From assembly GCF_030295745.1 (NCBI RefSeq), contig NZ_AP027291.1, positions 5,990,105-6,054,104 on the forward strand: 64,000 bases of DNA, in the 5' to 3' direction. Source of the DNA: Mycolicibacterium sp. TUM20985. Lineage in GTDB: Bacteria > Actinomycetota > Actinomycetes > Mycobacteriales > Mycobacteriaceae. Under the pieces are notes generated by a model. The model was given only the letters and a program-made list of their open reading frames with translations. It did no database searches and had not been told where the DNA came from. Positions 15,969 through 24,961 of the stretch are shown piece by piece. A program made the position numbers and the translations under genes. Each line of letters begins with the position of its first letter. Positions within the stretch are counted from its first letter, which is position 1.

Positions 15969-16493
15969 TCAGAAGGGAGGTTCTTCGTCGGCGCCGCTGA
16001 ACGAACCGGATGCCGGGGCGCTGCCCCACGGATCGTCCTTCGGGCCGTCGTTGGAGCCACTGTTGGCGGGGGGACGGGATCCGCCGCCACCGCCTCCACC
16101 GAAGCCGCCTCCGCCGCCGCCACTGCGGCTGGCCTTGTTGACCTTGGCCGTCGCGTACTTCAACGACGGGCCGATCTCGTCGACTTCGAGCTCGACGACG
16201 GTGCGCTTCTCACCCTCACGCGTTTCGTAGGACCGCTGCTTGAGCCGACCGGTCACGATCACCCGCGAACCGCGGGTGAGGCTCTCGGCTACGTTCTCGG
16301 CAGCCTCGCGCCAGATGCTGCACCGCATGAACAGCGGGTCGCCGTCTTTCCACTCGTTGGTCTGACGGTCCATCATCCGGGGCGTAGACGCCACCGTGAA
16401 GTTGGCGACGGCAGCCCCGGACGGCGTGAACCGCAGTTCGGGGTCGGCGGTCAGGTTTCCGACGATGGTGAGGTTGGTGTCACCAGCAGCCAC
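15969..16493 (-). CDS. ssb: Single-stranded DNA-binding protein
   Basis: This 174-residue protein has an N-terminal OB fold (GDTNLTIVGNLTADPELRFT) covering about residues 1-115. A flexible glycine-rich linker follows, with a run of about 15 glycines near 125-145. The acidic tip DEEPPF at the C-terminus recruits repair and replication partners. It starts at a GTG behind a GGAGGA ribosome site. It is placed between rpsF and rpsR, as in most bacteria. Confidence 0.96.
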   Translation of the reverse strand: MAAGDTNLTIVGNLTADPELRFTPSGAAVANFTVASTPRMMDRQTNEWKDGDPLFMRCSIWREAAENVAESLTRGSRVIVTGRLKQRSYETREGEKRTVVELEVDEIGPSLKYATAKVNKASRSGGGGGGFGGGGGGGSRPPANSGSNDGPKDDPWGSAPASGSFSGADEEPPF

Positions 16494-16584
16494 GGGATCC
16501 TCCTGGGTTGGGTGGTGTAAGTCGCATGCGAGCGGGTCGCACGCGAGCCTACGGAAGCGCTCCGACGTGCACGGCCTGTTGGGC

Positions 16585-16875
16585 CTAGTGCTTGTCGGTC
16601 CGCATCACCTTGGTCCGCAGGACGGACTCGTTGAGGCTGAGCTGGCGATCCAGCTCGGACACCGTGGCCGGTTCGGCCTTCACGTCGATGACGGCGTAGA
16701 TGCCCTCGGGGTGCTTGAGGATCTCGTACGCCAACCGGCGCCGGCCCCAGATGTCGATCTTCTCGACCGTGCCGCCGTCCTTGCGGATGACGTTCAAGAA
16801 CGTCTCCAGGGATGGTGCAACAGTCCGCTCGTCGAGCGTGGGGTCGAGGATGACCATGATTTCGTATGGACGCAT
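16585..16875 (-). CDS. rpsF: 30S ribosomal protein S6
   Basis: This 96-residue protein has the typical S6 start MRPYEIMVILDPTLDER and the RRLAYEI segment. It pairs with S18 in the small subunit. A strong AGGAGGTGATGG ribosome site lies just before the ATG. It is the first gene of the ribosomal operon, whose promoter must lie within 16876-17095, where I see no gene. Confidence 0.97.
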   Translation of the reverse strand: MRPYEIMVILDPTLDERTVAPSLETFLNVIRKDGGTVEKIDIWGRRRLAYEILKHPEGIYAVIDVKAEPATVSELDRQLSLNESVLRTKVMRTDKH

Positions 16876-17095
16876 ATGAACCCATCACCTCCTATGGTCG
16901 TGTGCGGCCACGGCGTGTCCGTGGCAGGAGGGTCGCCTGCGTCGGCAACCCGGCAAGGCTACCGCAGGACCGCCTGAGCAGCGAAATCGTGCGTCGGGGC
17001 CGGGGTTCGGCAGCCGTTGTGAATCGTCTGCGATTCTGCGGCCACTTTCTCGCACAGAGTTCACGAACGACGACGGATCGAGAGTCCGCCGCGAC

Positions 17096-17569
17096 TCAGC
17101 CGCCCTCGGCGGTGCGCTTGATCGCGGCGAGCGTCACCGGGATGCCCTCCCTGGCCGCCCGCGTCCGAACGGCGATCTGCTCCTCGGCGTGCTCGCCGAA
17201 CCGCCCGTGAAAGCCCTCGATGCCCTCGGGTTGGAACGCCCACGACTCGGTCAGCCGCGTGCTGCCCGCCGGGTCCGACAGGGGTTCGAGAGTAAATCCC
17301 CAACGCACCCAACCGTCGTTCACCACCCATGCGAACTCGCGACCCGGATCGGCGGCCACCACGCGGCTGCGGGTCTCCCACGTCCGGTGGCCGTCGTCGT
17401 TACGGCCGGTGAAGTACGTGCCGACCGTCGGACCGCCGCCGTCATCCCACCAACACGCCCGACACTGCGGGCTCCACTCGCCCATCCTGGTGACGTCGGC
17501 GACCATCTCGTAGAGCTGGTCGGCATCGATGTCCACCACGACGGAGTCGCTGAATGTCAGGTCGCTCAT
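17096..17569 (-). CDS. SRPBCC-family (polyketide cyclase/START-like) protein
   Basis: This 157-residue protein has the SRPBCC pattern: FSDSVVVDIDADQLYEMVADVTRMGEWSPQC at the N-terminus, then the TYFTGRNDDG and WVRWGFTLEPL strands and a long C-terminal helix. The fold forms a deep hydrophobic pocket for lipids or other small ligands; its ligand is unknown. The ATG at 17569 overlaps the stop of the glycosyltransferase gene by four bases (ATGA), which supports this start over an in-frame GTG further upstream. It is the last gene of the ponA1 cluster. Confidence 0.8.
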   Translation of the reverse strand: MSDLTFSDSVVVDIDADQLYEMVADVTRMGEWSPQCRACWWDDGGGPTVGTYFTGRNDDGHRTWETRSRVVAADPGREFAWVVNDGWVRWGFTLEPLSDPAGSTRLTESWAFQPEGIEGFHGRFGEHAEEQIAVRTRAAREGIPVTLAAIKRTAEGG

Positions 17570-19218
17570 GTCCTCGTCAACTCCTGCTCGGGTTGGATGG
17601 CCGGTTCCAACGGCGTGGGTCGCAGCCGGGCGGGCAACCACTTGGGCGGCGCGTCCGGCGCGTGGTCGAATACCCCGCCCGATGGGTCGTCAACCCGGCC
17701 GCCGTGGCGAACCAGGTCGAGTTCCGGACGGTAGATCTGGCGAATCACCAGTGCGCACAGCGTGATCACCGCGATGTCGCGGAGCAGCACTGTGGTGGTG
17801 AACCATTCCTGCGGCAGGCCCATCTTCTGCTCACCGAACAGATAGAGCATTCGCGGCACCCAGACCAGTGCGTCAATCGTCATCCACACCAACAGGATTC
17901 GGCGATGCGGCAGCGCGAGAACCGCCAGCGGCACCAACCACAGCGAGTACTGCGGACTCCACACCTTGTTCGTCAGCAGGAACGCCGCGATGACCAGGAA
18001 CGCCAGCTGCGCCAGCCGCGGCCGCTGCCTGGCCGTCAGCCCGACGTAGGTGATTCCGCAGAGGCACACCGCGAACAGCACCGCCGTCACGGCGTTGGTC
18101 ACCGACGGCGGTTCCCAGAAGCCGAGGTTCGGATCGAATCCCGGCCAGCCGGTGAACGACTTCACGACGTTGTAGATCGAATCCATGTCATCGCCACGAC
18201 GGGTGTTGAGCCGGAAGAACTCCGTCCATCCGCGAGGGTAGAGCACCATGATCGGCAGGTTGACCACCAGCCACGCCACCACCGCGGCGGCGGCCGTCTT
18301 GCTCACCTCGCGCATCCGGCCGGTGCGCAACCCGAGTATCACCATCGGCACCAGCAGCAGCAGCGGATACAGCTTGAGCGCCACGCCGATCCCGATCAGG
18401 ACACCCGCCACCGCCGGTCGTCGACGGGCCCAGGCCAGCATCGCGCCCGCCGCGCACGCCGTCGCGAGGGCATCGAAGTTGGTGAAGATCTGGAAGATCA
18501 ACAGCGGTGACGCCGCGACGAGGGCCGCATCCCACACCCGCCGGCCCGCCAATCGTGCCGTCGCCCACACCGTCGCCAGCCACGCCAGCGCCAGACCGAA
18601 TGCGGCGATGTTGAAGAACATCACGACCTCGGCCATGACGGGCACCGCGACGAGCTTCGTCAACGCCGTATACGTCTTCGCCAAGGCCATCGACACGTAC
18701 TGGTAGAGCCCCGTCAGCACCGGATACTCCATGTACCGCACGGCGGGGGCACCGTCGTACTGCGTCGCGGGCGCGCCCTTGGCGTCTCTCTCGACCCAGG
18801 AGGACTTGTACGGAAACTTCCCCTGGCTCAACAACTCTGCGGTGTATAGGGGAACGGTGTCCGAGTAGCACAGCTCGTAGTACGCCCGCTGGTTCTCCCA
18901 AACCGCCACTCGCTGGTCGGCGGTGCCGGTATCCGTCGACTGCAGGCACGCCGCCTTAGTCGAATACCCCAGCGCCAGGAACACCAGCGCGATCATCAGC
19001 ATCACCCGCAGCGGCGTCATGAACCGCGCCCTGCCGATCAGCGCATGCCTGCCGACCGGGCCGCCGATCGCACCCGCCAGCGCCGCGCCGATCGTGTCCG
19101 TCCGGCTGGGCAGGTCGCGGTCGTCGTCACTGCGCAGATCTTCCGCCAGCGGAGCTGGCGATACGGCCGAAGCCAGCGGTGCACTCGTCGTCGGCCTATT
19201 CGAGTCCTGCTCGATCAC
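17566..19218 (-). CDS. Integral-membrane GT87-type mannosyltransferase homologue (Rv0051-like)
   Basis: This 550-residue protein has a short cytoplasmic N-terminus and ten or more hydrophobic segments (for example MLMIALVFLALGYS, GVLIGIGVALKLYPLLLLVPMVIL). It resembles the mycobacterial family of polyprenol-phosphate-mannose-dependent mannosyltransferases (GT87), which add mannose to lipoglycans on the outer face of the membrane. The motif YMEYPVLTGLYQY in the first outer loop fits that group. It overlaps ponA1 upstream and the SRPBCC gene downstream by four bases each, so all are co-translated. The M. tuberculosis counterpart by position is Rv0051. Its exact acceptor is not known. Confidence 0.82.
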   Translation of the reverse strand: MIEQDSNRPTTSAPLASAVSPAPLAEDLRSDDDRDLPSRTDTIGAALAGAIGGPVGRHALIGRARFMTPLRVMLMIALVFLALGYSTKAACLQSTDTGTADQRVAVWENQRAYYELCYSDTVPLYTAELLSQGKFPYKSSWVERDAKGAPATQYDGAPAVRYMEYPVLTGLYQYVSMALAKTYTALTKLVAVPVMAEVVMFFNIAAFGLALAWLATVWATARLAGRRVWDAALVAASPLLIFQIFTNFDALATACAAGAMLAWARRRPAVAGVLIGIGVALKLYPLLLLVPMVILGLRTGRMREVSKTAAAAVVAWLVVNLPIMVLYPRGWTEFFRLNTRRGDDMDSIYNVVKSFTGWPGFDPNLGFWEPPSVTNAVTAVLFAVCLCGITYVGLTARQRPRLAQLAFLVIAAFLLTNKVWSPQYSLWLVPLAVLALPHRRILLVWMTIDALVWVPRMLYLFGEQKMGLPQEWFTTTVLLRDIAVITLCALVIRQIYRPELDLVRHGGRVDDPSGGVFDHAPDAPPKWLPARLRPTPLEPAIQPEQELTRT

Positions 19219-21689
19219 GGCGGAGGCGGCGGCGCAGTGATCGTCGGGGTGGGAGCTGCCGCCGGGTCACCGGGTCCCGGGGGCGGCGCCTGCGGCGGGG
19301 CGGTGATCGTCGTCGGCGGACCGAACGGGATGGTGATCCCCGGACCCAACTCGATCGTCGGTTGGATGACCGTCTCCGACGCCGGTGGCGGCGGAGGTGG
19401 TGGCGGTGGTGGCGCCGGTGCGACGGGCGGGCCGGCGTAACCGCCGATCTCCGCCGGCTTCGGGAACGATTCGTTGTCAGTGCCGTCGAGGGCGCCGTCC
19501 ATCGTCGCCTTCCAGATGTCCGACGGGATGCCCGAGCCGTAGACCGATCCGCCCGAACTGTTCACCAGCGGCTTGGTGCCCTCGGTGGTGCCCACCCACA
19601 CTGCCGTCGACAGCGACGGCGTGTAGCCGACCATCCAGGCGTCCCGGTTGGCGTCGGTGTCACCGAGCTGATTGGTGCCGGTCTTGGCCGCGGACTGCCG
19701 ACCGCCCGCCAGGTTGTGACCCCGCGAGTAGCCCGCGATGGGACGCATCGCGGCCGCGACGTTGTCGGCGACGGCCTTGTCGATCTTCTGCTCGCCGGGG
19801 TCATCCTGCGCCGCGGCATCGAAGAGCACCTGACCGTCGGACCGCACGACCTTCTGGATGAAGTGCGGCCGATGGTAGACACCGGAATTGGCGAGTGTGG
19901 CGTAAGCCGAGGCCATGTCGATCACCCTGGACTGGTACTGGCCGAGCACGACGCCGTTATTCGGCGGCCCGCCCTTGCCGTCCTCGCTCAAGGTGTGCTC
20001 GACGCCGGGGAAGCTCTCGGCGACACCGGCCGCATGCGCCGCGTCCGCGACGTCCTGCGGTCCGTTCTTCAGCTTCAGCATCAGCCGGTAGTAGCTGGTG
20101 TTCAGCGACTGCTTGAGCGCCTCGGCGATGTTGCAGGTGCCGCAACCCTCACCCTCGACGTTGCTGATCTTGATGCCGTTCACCTCGACCGGCGAGCTGT
20201 CGACCTGGTAGCCCAGCCCGATGCCCTGCTGCAACGCCGCGACCAACGCGAAGACCTTGAACGACGACCCCGTCGGCAGGCCCGCCTGCGCGAAGTCGAA
20301 CCCGTTGGCGTCCGACCCGCCGTAGTACGCCCGCACCCCGCCGGTCTTGGGATCGATGGACGCGACCGCGGTCCGCATGTCCGGGTCCTGGCCCTCCATG
20401 TACTCGGCGACCGCGTCCTCGGCGGCCTTCTGCGCCTTGGGGTCGATCGTCGTGGTGACCTGTAGGCCCTCGGTGTTCAACGTCTGTTCGTCGATGTTGA
20501 ACAGGTCCATCAGTTCCTTGGTGACCTGTCGCTCGATCAGGCCGTTGGGCCCGGTCGTCTGGTTCTGCGCGCTGGCCTGATCCGCGGGCACCGTCGGCGG
20601 GAACACCTGCGCGGCGCGGTCACCCTCCGACAGGGCGCCCATCGTCACCATGCCGTCGAGCACCCAGTTCCACCGTTCGGCCGAACCCTCGGGGTCCACG
20701 GCCGGGTCCAGGGCTGACGGCTGCTGGATCAACGCCGCAAGCAGCGCGCCATCGGAGACGTTCAGCTGTTCGACGGGCTTGCCGAAGTAGGCCTGTGACG
20801 CCGCCGCGATGCCGTACGCGCCGCGGCCGAAGTAGATGATGTTGAGGTAGGACTCCAACACCTGATCCTTGGACCACTCGCCCGACATCTTCGTCGAGAT
20901 GACGAGTTCCTTGGCTTTTCGAACCAGCCCGCCCACGCCCGAGCGCGCATCGCCGACGAGCGCGTTCTTCACGTACTGCTGCGTGATGGTCGAGCCGCCC
21001 TGGAGGTCACCGCCGAAGATGTTGTTCTTGAAGGCGCGCAGGAAGCCGGTGAAGGAGAACCCGGGGTTGGAGTAGAAGTCACGGTCCTCGGCCGCCATCA
21101 CCGCGTCACGCACGTGCACCGGGATCTGGTCGATGTCGACGTCGACCCGGTTGCCCTCGGGCGGCACGATCTTCGCGATCTCACTGCCGTCGCTGGCGAG
21201 GATCGTCGACACCTGGTTGGTGCGGATGTCACCGGGCTTCGGGATATCGACGATGACGTAGGCCATCGCGAACGTCACGATGGGCACCAGGATCGCGAGT
21301 ACCAGAGCGACCAGCGATCCGCGTCGAATCCACTTCCAGTTGACGTGGAACTGACGGCCCGGGCCCTTACCTCCAGGCGGTCCGCCACCCGTCGGCGGCC
21401 CCGGCGGGGGCTGCTTCGGCGGTGGGGTTCCGTCGAGCGCGGCCTTGACGACGTCGATCTGGTCGCGGTACTGCGGCGGAGGTGCGCCGGTGACCGGCGG
21501 GATGACCATCGTCTGGCGGTCGTCGGGTCGCGCCGGGGGGCGTGGCTGCGGGATCGCCCGCGTCGGACCGTCCGCGCCCGAGGGTGCCGAATGTCTGCCT
21601 AGCGGTGGTGGCGGCGCGCCCGTACCGCCAGCCGGGGACTCCTTGCGAACGTCGTCGGCTGGCTGTTCGTGGCGCCCTTCGCTATTCAC
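19215..21689 (-). CDS. ponA1: Bifunctional penicillin-binding protein PonA1
   Basis: This 824-residue protein builds and cross-links peptidoglycan. Residues 1-110 are a cytoplasmic proline-rich tail, followed by a membrane helix (about 115-140), a GT51 glycosyltransferase (AAEDRDFYSNPGF near 200) and a transpeptidase. The transpeptidase has the nucleophile motif SSFK near 474, SLN in the SxN position and KTGT near 668. The C-terminus is a proline-rich stretch with runs of Pro and Gly, as in mycobacterial PonA1. It overlaps the upstream DUF5318 gene by 8 bp and the glycosyltransferase by 4 bp. Confidence 0.95.
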   Translation of the reverse strand: MNSEGRHEQPADDVRKESPAGGTGAPPPPLGRHSAPSGADGPTRAIPQPRPPARPDDRQTMVIPPVTGAPPPQYRDQIDVVKAALDGTPPPKQPPPGPPTGGGPPGGKGPGRQFHVNWKWIRRGSLVALVLAILVPIVTFAMAYVIVDIPKPGDIRTNQVSTILASDGSEIAKIVPPEGNRVDVDIDQIPVHVRDAVMAAEDRDFYSNPGFSFTGFLRAFKNNIFGGDLQGGSTITQQYVKNALVGDARSGVGGLVRKAKELVISTKMSGEWSKDQVLESYLNIIYFGRGAYGIAAASQAYFGKPVEQLNVSDGALLAALIQQPSALDPAVDPEGSAERWNWVLDGMVTMGALSEGDRAAQVFPPTVPADQASAQNQTTGPNGLIERQVTKELMDLFNIDEQTLNTEGLQVTTTIDPKAQKAAEDAVAEYMEGQDPDMRTAVASIDPKTGGVRAYYGGSDANGFDFAQAGLPTGSSFKVFALVAALQQGIGLGYQVDSSPVEVNGIKISNVEGEGCGTCNIAEALKQSLNTSYYRLMLKLKNGPQDVADAAHAAGVAESFPGVEHTLSEDGKGGPPNNGVVLGQYQSRVIDMASAYATLANSGVYHRPHFIQKVVRSDGQVLFDAAAQDDPGEQKIDKAVADNVAAAMRPIAGYSRGHNLAGGRQSAAKTGTNQLGDTDANRDAWMVGYTPSLSTAVWVGTTEGTKPLVNSSGGSVYGSGIPSDIWKATMDGALDGTDNESFPKPAEIGGYAGPPVAPAPPPPPPPPPPASETVIQPTIELGPGITIPFGPPTTITAPPQAPPPGPGDPAAAPTPTITAPPPPP

Positions 21690-22104
21690 TGGCCGTACGC
21701 GGTCGGTGAGCCCGCCGGCCGGGTGCCGCGCGCTTCGGAGAACGTGGTGCGCCGAGCACGTATGACTTGACCAGATGATTCCAACTGCACGTTCGGCAGA
21801 CCTCCACGACGTGCACCGCGAACTCGTCGAACTTGGCTGCTAGCAAGACCAACTCCTCCGTAGTGCGGGCTGATCCCGACACGGCGCCCATGTGATCGCC
21901 GAAGACCCACGACACCAGCGTTAGCTGTTCCTTGCGACATATTGGACACATCACCTGACTGGTCTTGCCGTGAAATTTGGCGGCGCGCAGTAGATACGGA
22001 TTGGCGTCACAGACCTCGGAGACACCGGTGCGTCCCGAGTACACCTCGGCCAGCAGGGACCGCCGCTTGAGCGCGTAGTCCACCACCTGTCGCTGCAATC
22101 GCAC
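21682..22104 (-). CDS. DUF5318 family protein (Rv0049-like)
   Basis: This 140-residue soluble protein has two cysteine pairs, CPIC near residue 52 and CRTC near residue 98, which suggests a zinc ribbon. The sequence RLQRQVVDYALKRRSLLAEV at the start and the position before ponA1 match the mycobacterial Rv0049 family. The function is unknown; the constant link with ponA1 suggests a role in cell-wall growth. It starts at a GTG and is first in the overlapping ponA1 cluster. Confidence 0.85.
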   Translation of the reverse strand: MRLQRQVVDYALKRRSLLAEVYSGRTGVSEVCDANPYLLRAAKFHGKTSQVMCPICRKEQLTLVSWVFGDHMGAVSGSARTTEELVLLAAKFDEFAVHVVEVCRTCSWNHLVKSYVLGAPRSPKRAAPGRRAHRPRTASE

Positions 22105-22215
22105 GGAGACCAGAGTACGTCGGGCCCTTCCCGGCGAAGCTGAGACTGTGCCGGTCTCGGCCCGGTTTCGCGTCTGGTCTGCGCCGATGGCCGGTGAACT
22201 CCTACGATCTTGGTC

Positions 22216-23097
22216 GTGGCAGGAAGCTCAGGGCGGCAGACGGCAAGTACCCGCGCCAAGGACAGCGACCGGAACAACACGTGCCAGGTACTCGACAGTG
22301 CGCTCAGCGACGGACAACTGTCGATGGAGGAGCACCGCCTCCGGGTGGCGGCCGCAACTCAGGCCGCCACGCTGGGCAACCTGCAGCATCTCGTCGACGA
22401 CCTGCAGACCGAGAACGCGCCGGTCCAGATGCCAAACCTGAGTCGACCCTCGCGGTTCGCGGGCGGCTCGGGCGTGGCGGCAGGCTTGGGGACGCGGGCC
22501 GCGGTGGCCGGTGTCCTGGTGGTGCTCGGCATCGCGATCGGGTGGGGGCTCTACGGCAACACGAGCTCACCGCTGAGCTTCACGTCCGATCCCGGTGCCA
22601 AGTCCGACGGGATCCCCGCGAAGGTGATCACGCCGCCGAAGCAGTTGCAGTCCCTCGGCGGCCTGAACGGATTGCTCGAGCAGATGCGCCAGCGGTTCGG
22701 CGACACCATGGGCTACGGCCTCGTCATCTATCCCGAGTACGCCGTGCTGTCGCGGGCGGACCCCACCGACGACCGACGCAAACTCAGCTACACCTACCGC
22801 GGCGGGTTCGACGACCCCTCGACCTCGGCGAAGGACGCGGATGACGTACCGGTCGACCTCGGCGCCTTCGACGTGGAGAAGACCGTCGCCCTCCTGCGGG
22901 GCGCGGCGGAAACGGTCGGCCTGCAACAGCAGGACGTCAAGGCGGACAGCACCTATCTCAGCATCGACCCGGCCAACGACCCGTTGGCACCCGGCGCGCT
23001 CCAGCTGCGGGCCAGCGTGTCGAGCGAGTTCGGAAGCGGTGCGGTCACCTTCGCGGGCGACGGCACCATCAAGCGGATCGACAGCGCCGTCAGCTGA
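22216..23097 (+). CDS. DUF1707 membrane protein (Rv0048c-like)
   Basis: This 293-residue protein has an N-terminal DUF1707 domain (RAKDSDRNNTCQVLDSALSDG, LSMEEHRLRV) of about 65 residues. One membrane helix follows (AAVAGVLVVLGIAIGWGLYG, near 95-115), then a 170-residue extracytoplasmic domain. DUF1707 is common at the N-terminus of actinobacterial membrane proteins and has no established activity. I chose the GTG at 22216 since it leaves a minimal N-terminal tail. The gene is divergent from the DUF5318-ponA1 cluster. Confidence 0.78.
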   Translation: MAGSSGRQTASTRAKDSDRNNTCQVLDSALSDGQLSMEEHRLRVAAATQAATLGNLQHLVDDLQTENAPVQMPNLSRPSRFAGGSGVAAGLGTRAAVAGVLVVLGIAIGWGLYGNTSSPLSFTSDPGAKSDGIPAKVITPPKQLQSLGGLNGLLEQMRQRFGDTMGYGLVIYPEYAVLSRADPTDDRRKLSYTYRGGFDDPSTSAKDADDVPVDLGAFDVEKTVALLRGAAETVGLQQQDVKADSTYLSIDPANDPLAPGALQLRASVSSEFGSGAVTFAGDGTIKRIDSAVS

Positions 23098-23138
23098 CCT
23101 GCGGAAATACTCCACGCCCTAATGTTCTGTGGTTCCGA

Positions 23139-23167
23139 TGTAGCGTTATATATATCGGCGCGATACA
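23139..23167 (+). promoter_or_regulatory. Possible PadR operator/promoter region
   Basis: A TGTA ... TACA pair 29 bases across brackets an AT-rich core (TTATATATAT), unusual in this high-GC sequence. It lies about 55-80 bases before the padR start. PadR proteins often bind ATGT-ACAT-type palindromes and repress themselves. Confidence 0.3.
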
Positions 23168-23219
23168 GTTTTGCGAGGTGTCGCACCATCGTAGCGACCG
23201 CGCAAAGGAGGTGATTCGG

Positions 23220-23780
23220 GTGTTGGAGCTCGCCATCCTGGGACTTCTCCTCGAATCGCCCATGCACGGTTACGAACTGCGCAAGCGCCTCACGGGCCTG
23301 CTGGGCGCCTTCCGGGCGTTCTCGTACGGTTCGCTCTACCCGGCCCTGCGCCGGATGCAGGCCGACGGACTCATCGTCGAGGAGTCGGCCCCGGTGGGCG
23401 CCGTCAAGGTGCGGCGCGCCCGGCGGGTCTACGTACTCACCGACGCGGGCCGCACCCGTTTCACCGAACTCGTCGCGGATACCGGACCGCAGAACTACAC
23501 CGACGACGGCTTCGGCGTTCACCTGGCCTTCTTCAATCGCACCCCGGCCGAGGCCAGGATGCGGATCCTGGAAGGTCGCCGCCGTCAGGTGGAGGAACGC
23601 CGAGAGGGCCTGCGTGAAGCCATCGCGCGCGCCACCAACTCGCTCGACCGCTACACCCGCCAGCTACACCAACTCGGGCTCGAGTCCAGCGAGCGCGAGG
23701 TCAAGTGGCTCAACGACTTGATCGCGGCTGAACGCGTGGCCGCACCCGGGCACGTCGAGACCGCCCCAGAACAGCCCTAA
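23220..23780 (+). CDS. PadR-family transcriptional regulator (Rv0047c-like)
   Basis: This 186-residue protein has a winged helix (LELAILGLLLESPMHGYELRKRL, YGSLYPALRRMQADGLI) and a C-terminal dimerisation helix, the PadR (Vir-type) layout. I chose the GTG at 23220 because a strong AAAGGAGGTG ribosome site precedes it and it gives the usual VLELAILG start; an upstream ATG has no such site. It lies 44 bp upstream of ino1 in the same direction, so it may control inositol-phosphate synthesis, which is inference from position. Confidence 0.88.
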   Translation: MLELAILGLLLESPMHGYELRKRLTGLLGAFRAFSYGSLYPALRRMQADGLIVEESAPVGAVKVRRARRVYVLTDAGRTRFTELVADTGPQNYTDDGFGVHLAFFNRTPAEARMRILEGRRRQVEERREGLREAIARATNSLDRYTRQLHQLGLESSEREVKWLNDLIAAERVAAPGHVETAPEQP

Positions 23781-23824
23781 CAACACCCGAACCGCAGTCG
23801 TCGGTATTAGAAGGAGATCGCCCC

Positions 23825-24901
23825 ATGTCCGAGTCGAATGAAATCCGGGTCGCCATCGTCGGCGTCGGCAACTGCGCGTCGTCGCTGGTGCAGGGTGTGC
23901 AGTACTACCTAGACGCCGACGAGAACTCGACCGTCCCCGGCCTCATGCACGTCAAGCTCGGCAAGTACCACGTGCGCGACGTGCAGTTCGTCGCCGCGTT
24001 CGACGTGGACGCCAAGAAGGTCGGCTTCGACCTGTCCGAGGCGATCTTCGCCTCCGAGAACAACACCATCAAGATCGCCGACGTGCCGCCTACCAACGTG
24101 ACGGTCCAACGTGGTCCCACTCTGGATGGCATCGGCAAGTACTACTCCGAGACCATCGAGATCTCCGACCTCGAGGCCGTCGACGTCGTGCAGGCACTCA
24201 AGGCCGCGAAGGTCGACGTCATGGTGTCCTACCTGCCGGTGGGCTCCGAAGATGCCGACAAGTTCTACGCCCAGTGCGCGATCGACGCAGGAGTGGCGTT
24301 CGTCAATGCACTGCCCGTCTTCATCGCCTCCGACCCCGTGTGGGCCGAGAAGTTCCGCGCCGCAGGCGTCCCCATCGTCGGCGACGACATCAAGAGCCAG
24401 GTCGGTGCCACCATCACCCACCGCGTGATGGCCAAGCTGTTCGAAGATCGCGGCGTGCAGCTCGACCGCACCATGCAGCTCAACGTCGGCGGCAACATGG
24501 ACTTTCTCAACATGCTGGAGCGCACGCGCCTCGAATCGAAGAAGATCTCGAAGACCCAGGCCGTCACCTCGAACCTGCAGCGCGAGTTCAACGCCAAGGA
24601 CGTCCACATCGGACCGTCGGATCACGTCGGCTGGCTCGACGACCGCAAGTGGGCCTACGTCCGCCTCGAGGGTCGCGCCTTCGGCGACGTGCCGCTGAAC
24701 CTGGAGTACAAGCTCGAGGTGTGGGATTCGCCGAACTCCGCAGGCGTCATCATCGACGCGGTGCGGGCAGCGAAGATCGCCTTGGACCGTGGCATCGGCG
24801 GACCCGTCGAGGCCGCGTCGGCGTACCTGATGAAGAGCCCGCCCAAGCAGATGCCCGACGACATCGCGCGCGCCGAGCTCGAAACCTTCATCGAGGGCTA
24901 G
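23825..24901 (+). CDS. ino1: Myo-inositol-1-phosphate synthase
   Basis: This 358-residue enzyme converts glucose 6-phosphate to inositol 1-phosphate using NAD. That product feeds phosphatidylinositol, mannosides and mycothiol. The nucleotide-binding start IRVAIVGVGNCASSLVQGV and the catalytic segment GDDIKSQVGATITHR are clear, as is NVGGNMDFLNM. An AGAAGGAG ribosome site precedes the ATG. The length is near the actinobacterial norm. A strong hairpin follows the stop. Confidence 0.95.
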   Translation: MSESNEIRVAIVGVGNCASSLVQGVQYYLDADENSTVPGLMHVKLGKYHVRDVQFVAAFDVDAKKVGFDLSEAIFASENNTIKIADVPPTNVTVQRGPTLDGIGKYYSETIEISDLEAVDVVQALKAAKVDVMVSYLPVGSEDADKFYAQCAIDAGVAFVNALPVFIASDPVWAEKFRAAGVPIVGDDIKSQVGATITHRVMAKLFEDRGVQLDRTMQLNVGGNMDFLNMLERTRLESKKISKTQAVTSNLQREFNAKDVHIGPSDHVGWLDDRKWAYVRLEGRAFGDVPLNLEYKLEVWDSPNSAGVIIDAVRAAKIALDRGIGGPVEAASAYLMKSPPKQMPDDIARAELETFIEG

Positions 24902-24907
24902 TCCCCC

Positions 24908-24960
24908 GCGATTCGTGCACCCGTACCCGCGGTCAACGCGGTTGCGGGTGCACGAATCGC
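24908..24960 (+). terminator. ino1 terminator hairpin abutting the next start codon
   Basis: GCGATTCGTGCACCCG pairs perfectly with CGGGTGCACGAATCGC (16 bp), with a smaller stem inside the 21-base loop. It starts 7 bases after the ino1 stop and ends one base before the ATG of the hydrolase gene, so it could also hide that gene's start. Confidence 0.8.
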
Positions 24961-24961
24961 T

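Noticed and set aside
15237..16520. 427-codon plus-strand open frame across rplI, rpsR and ssb
   Set aside because: It crosses three certain ribosomal and ssb genes on the other strand and has no ribosome site or family pattern.
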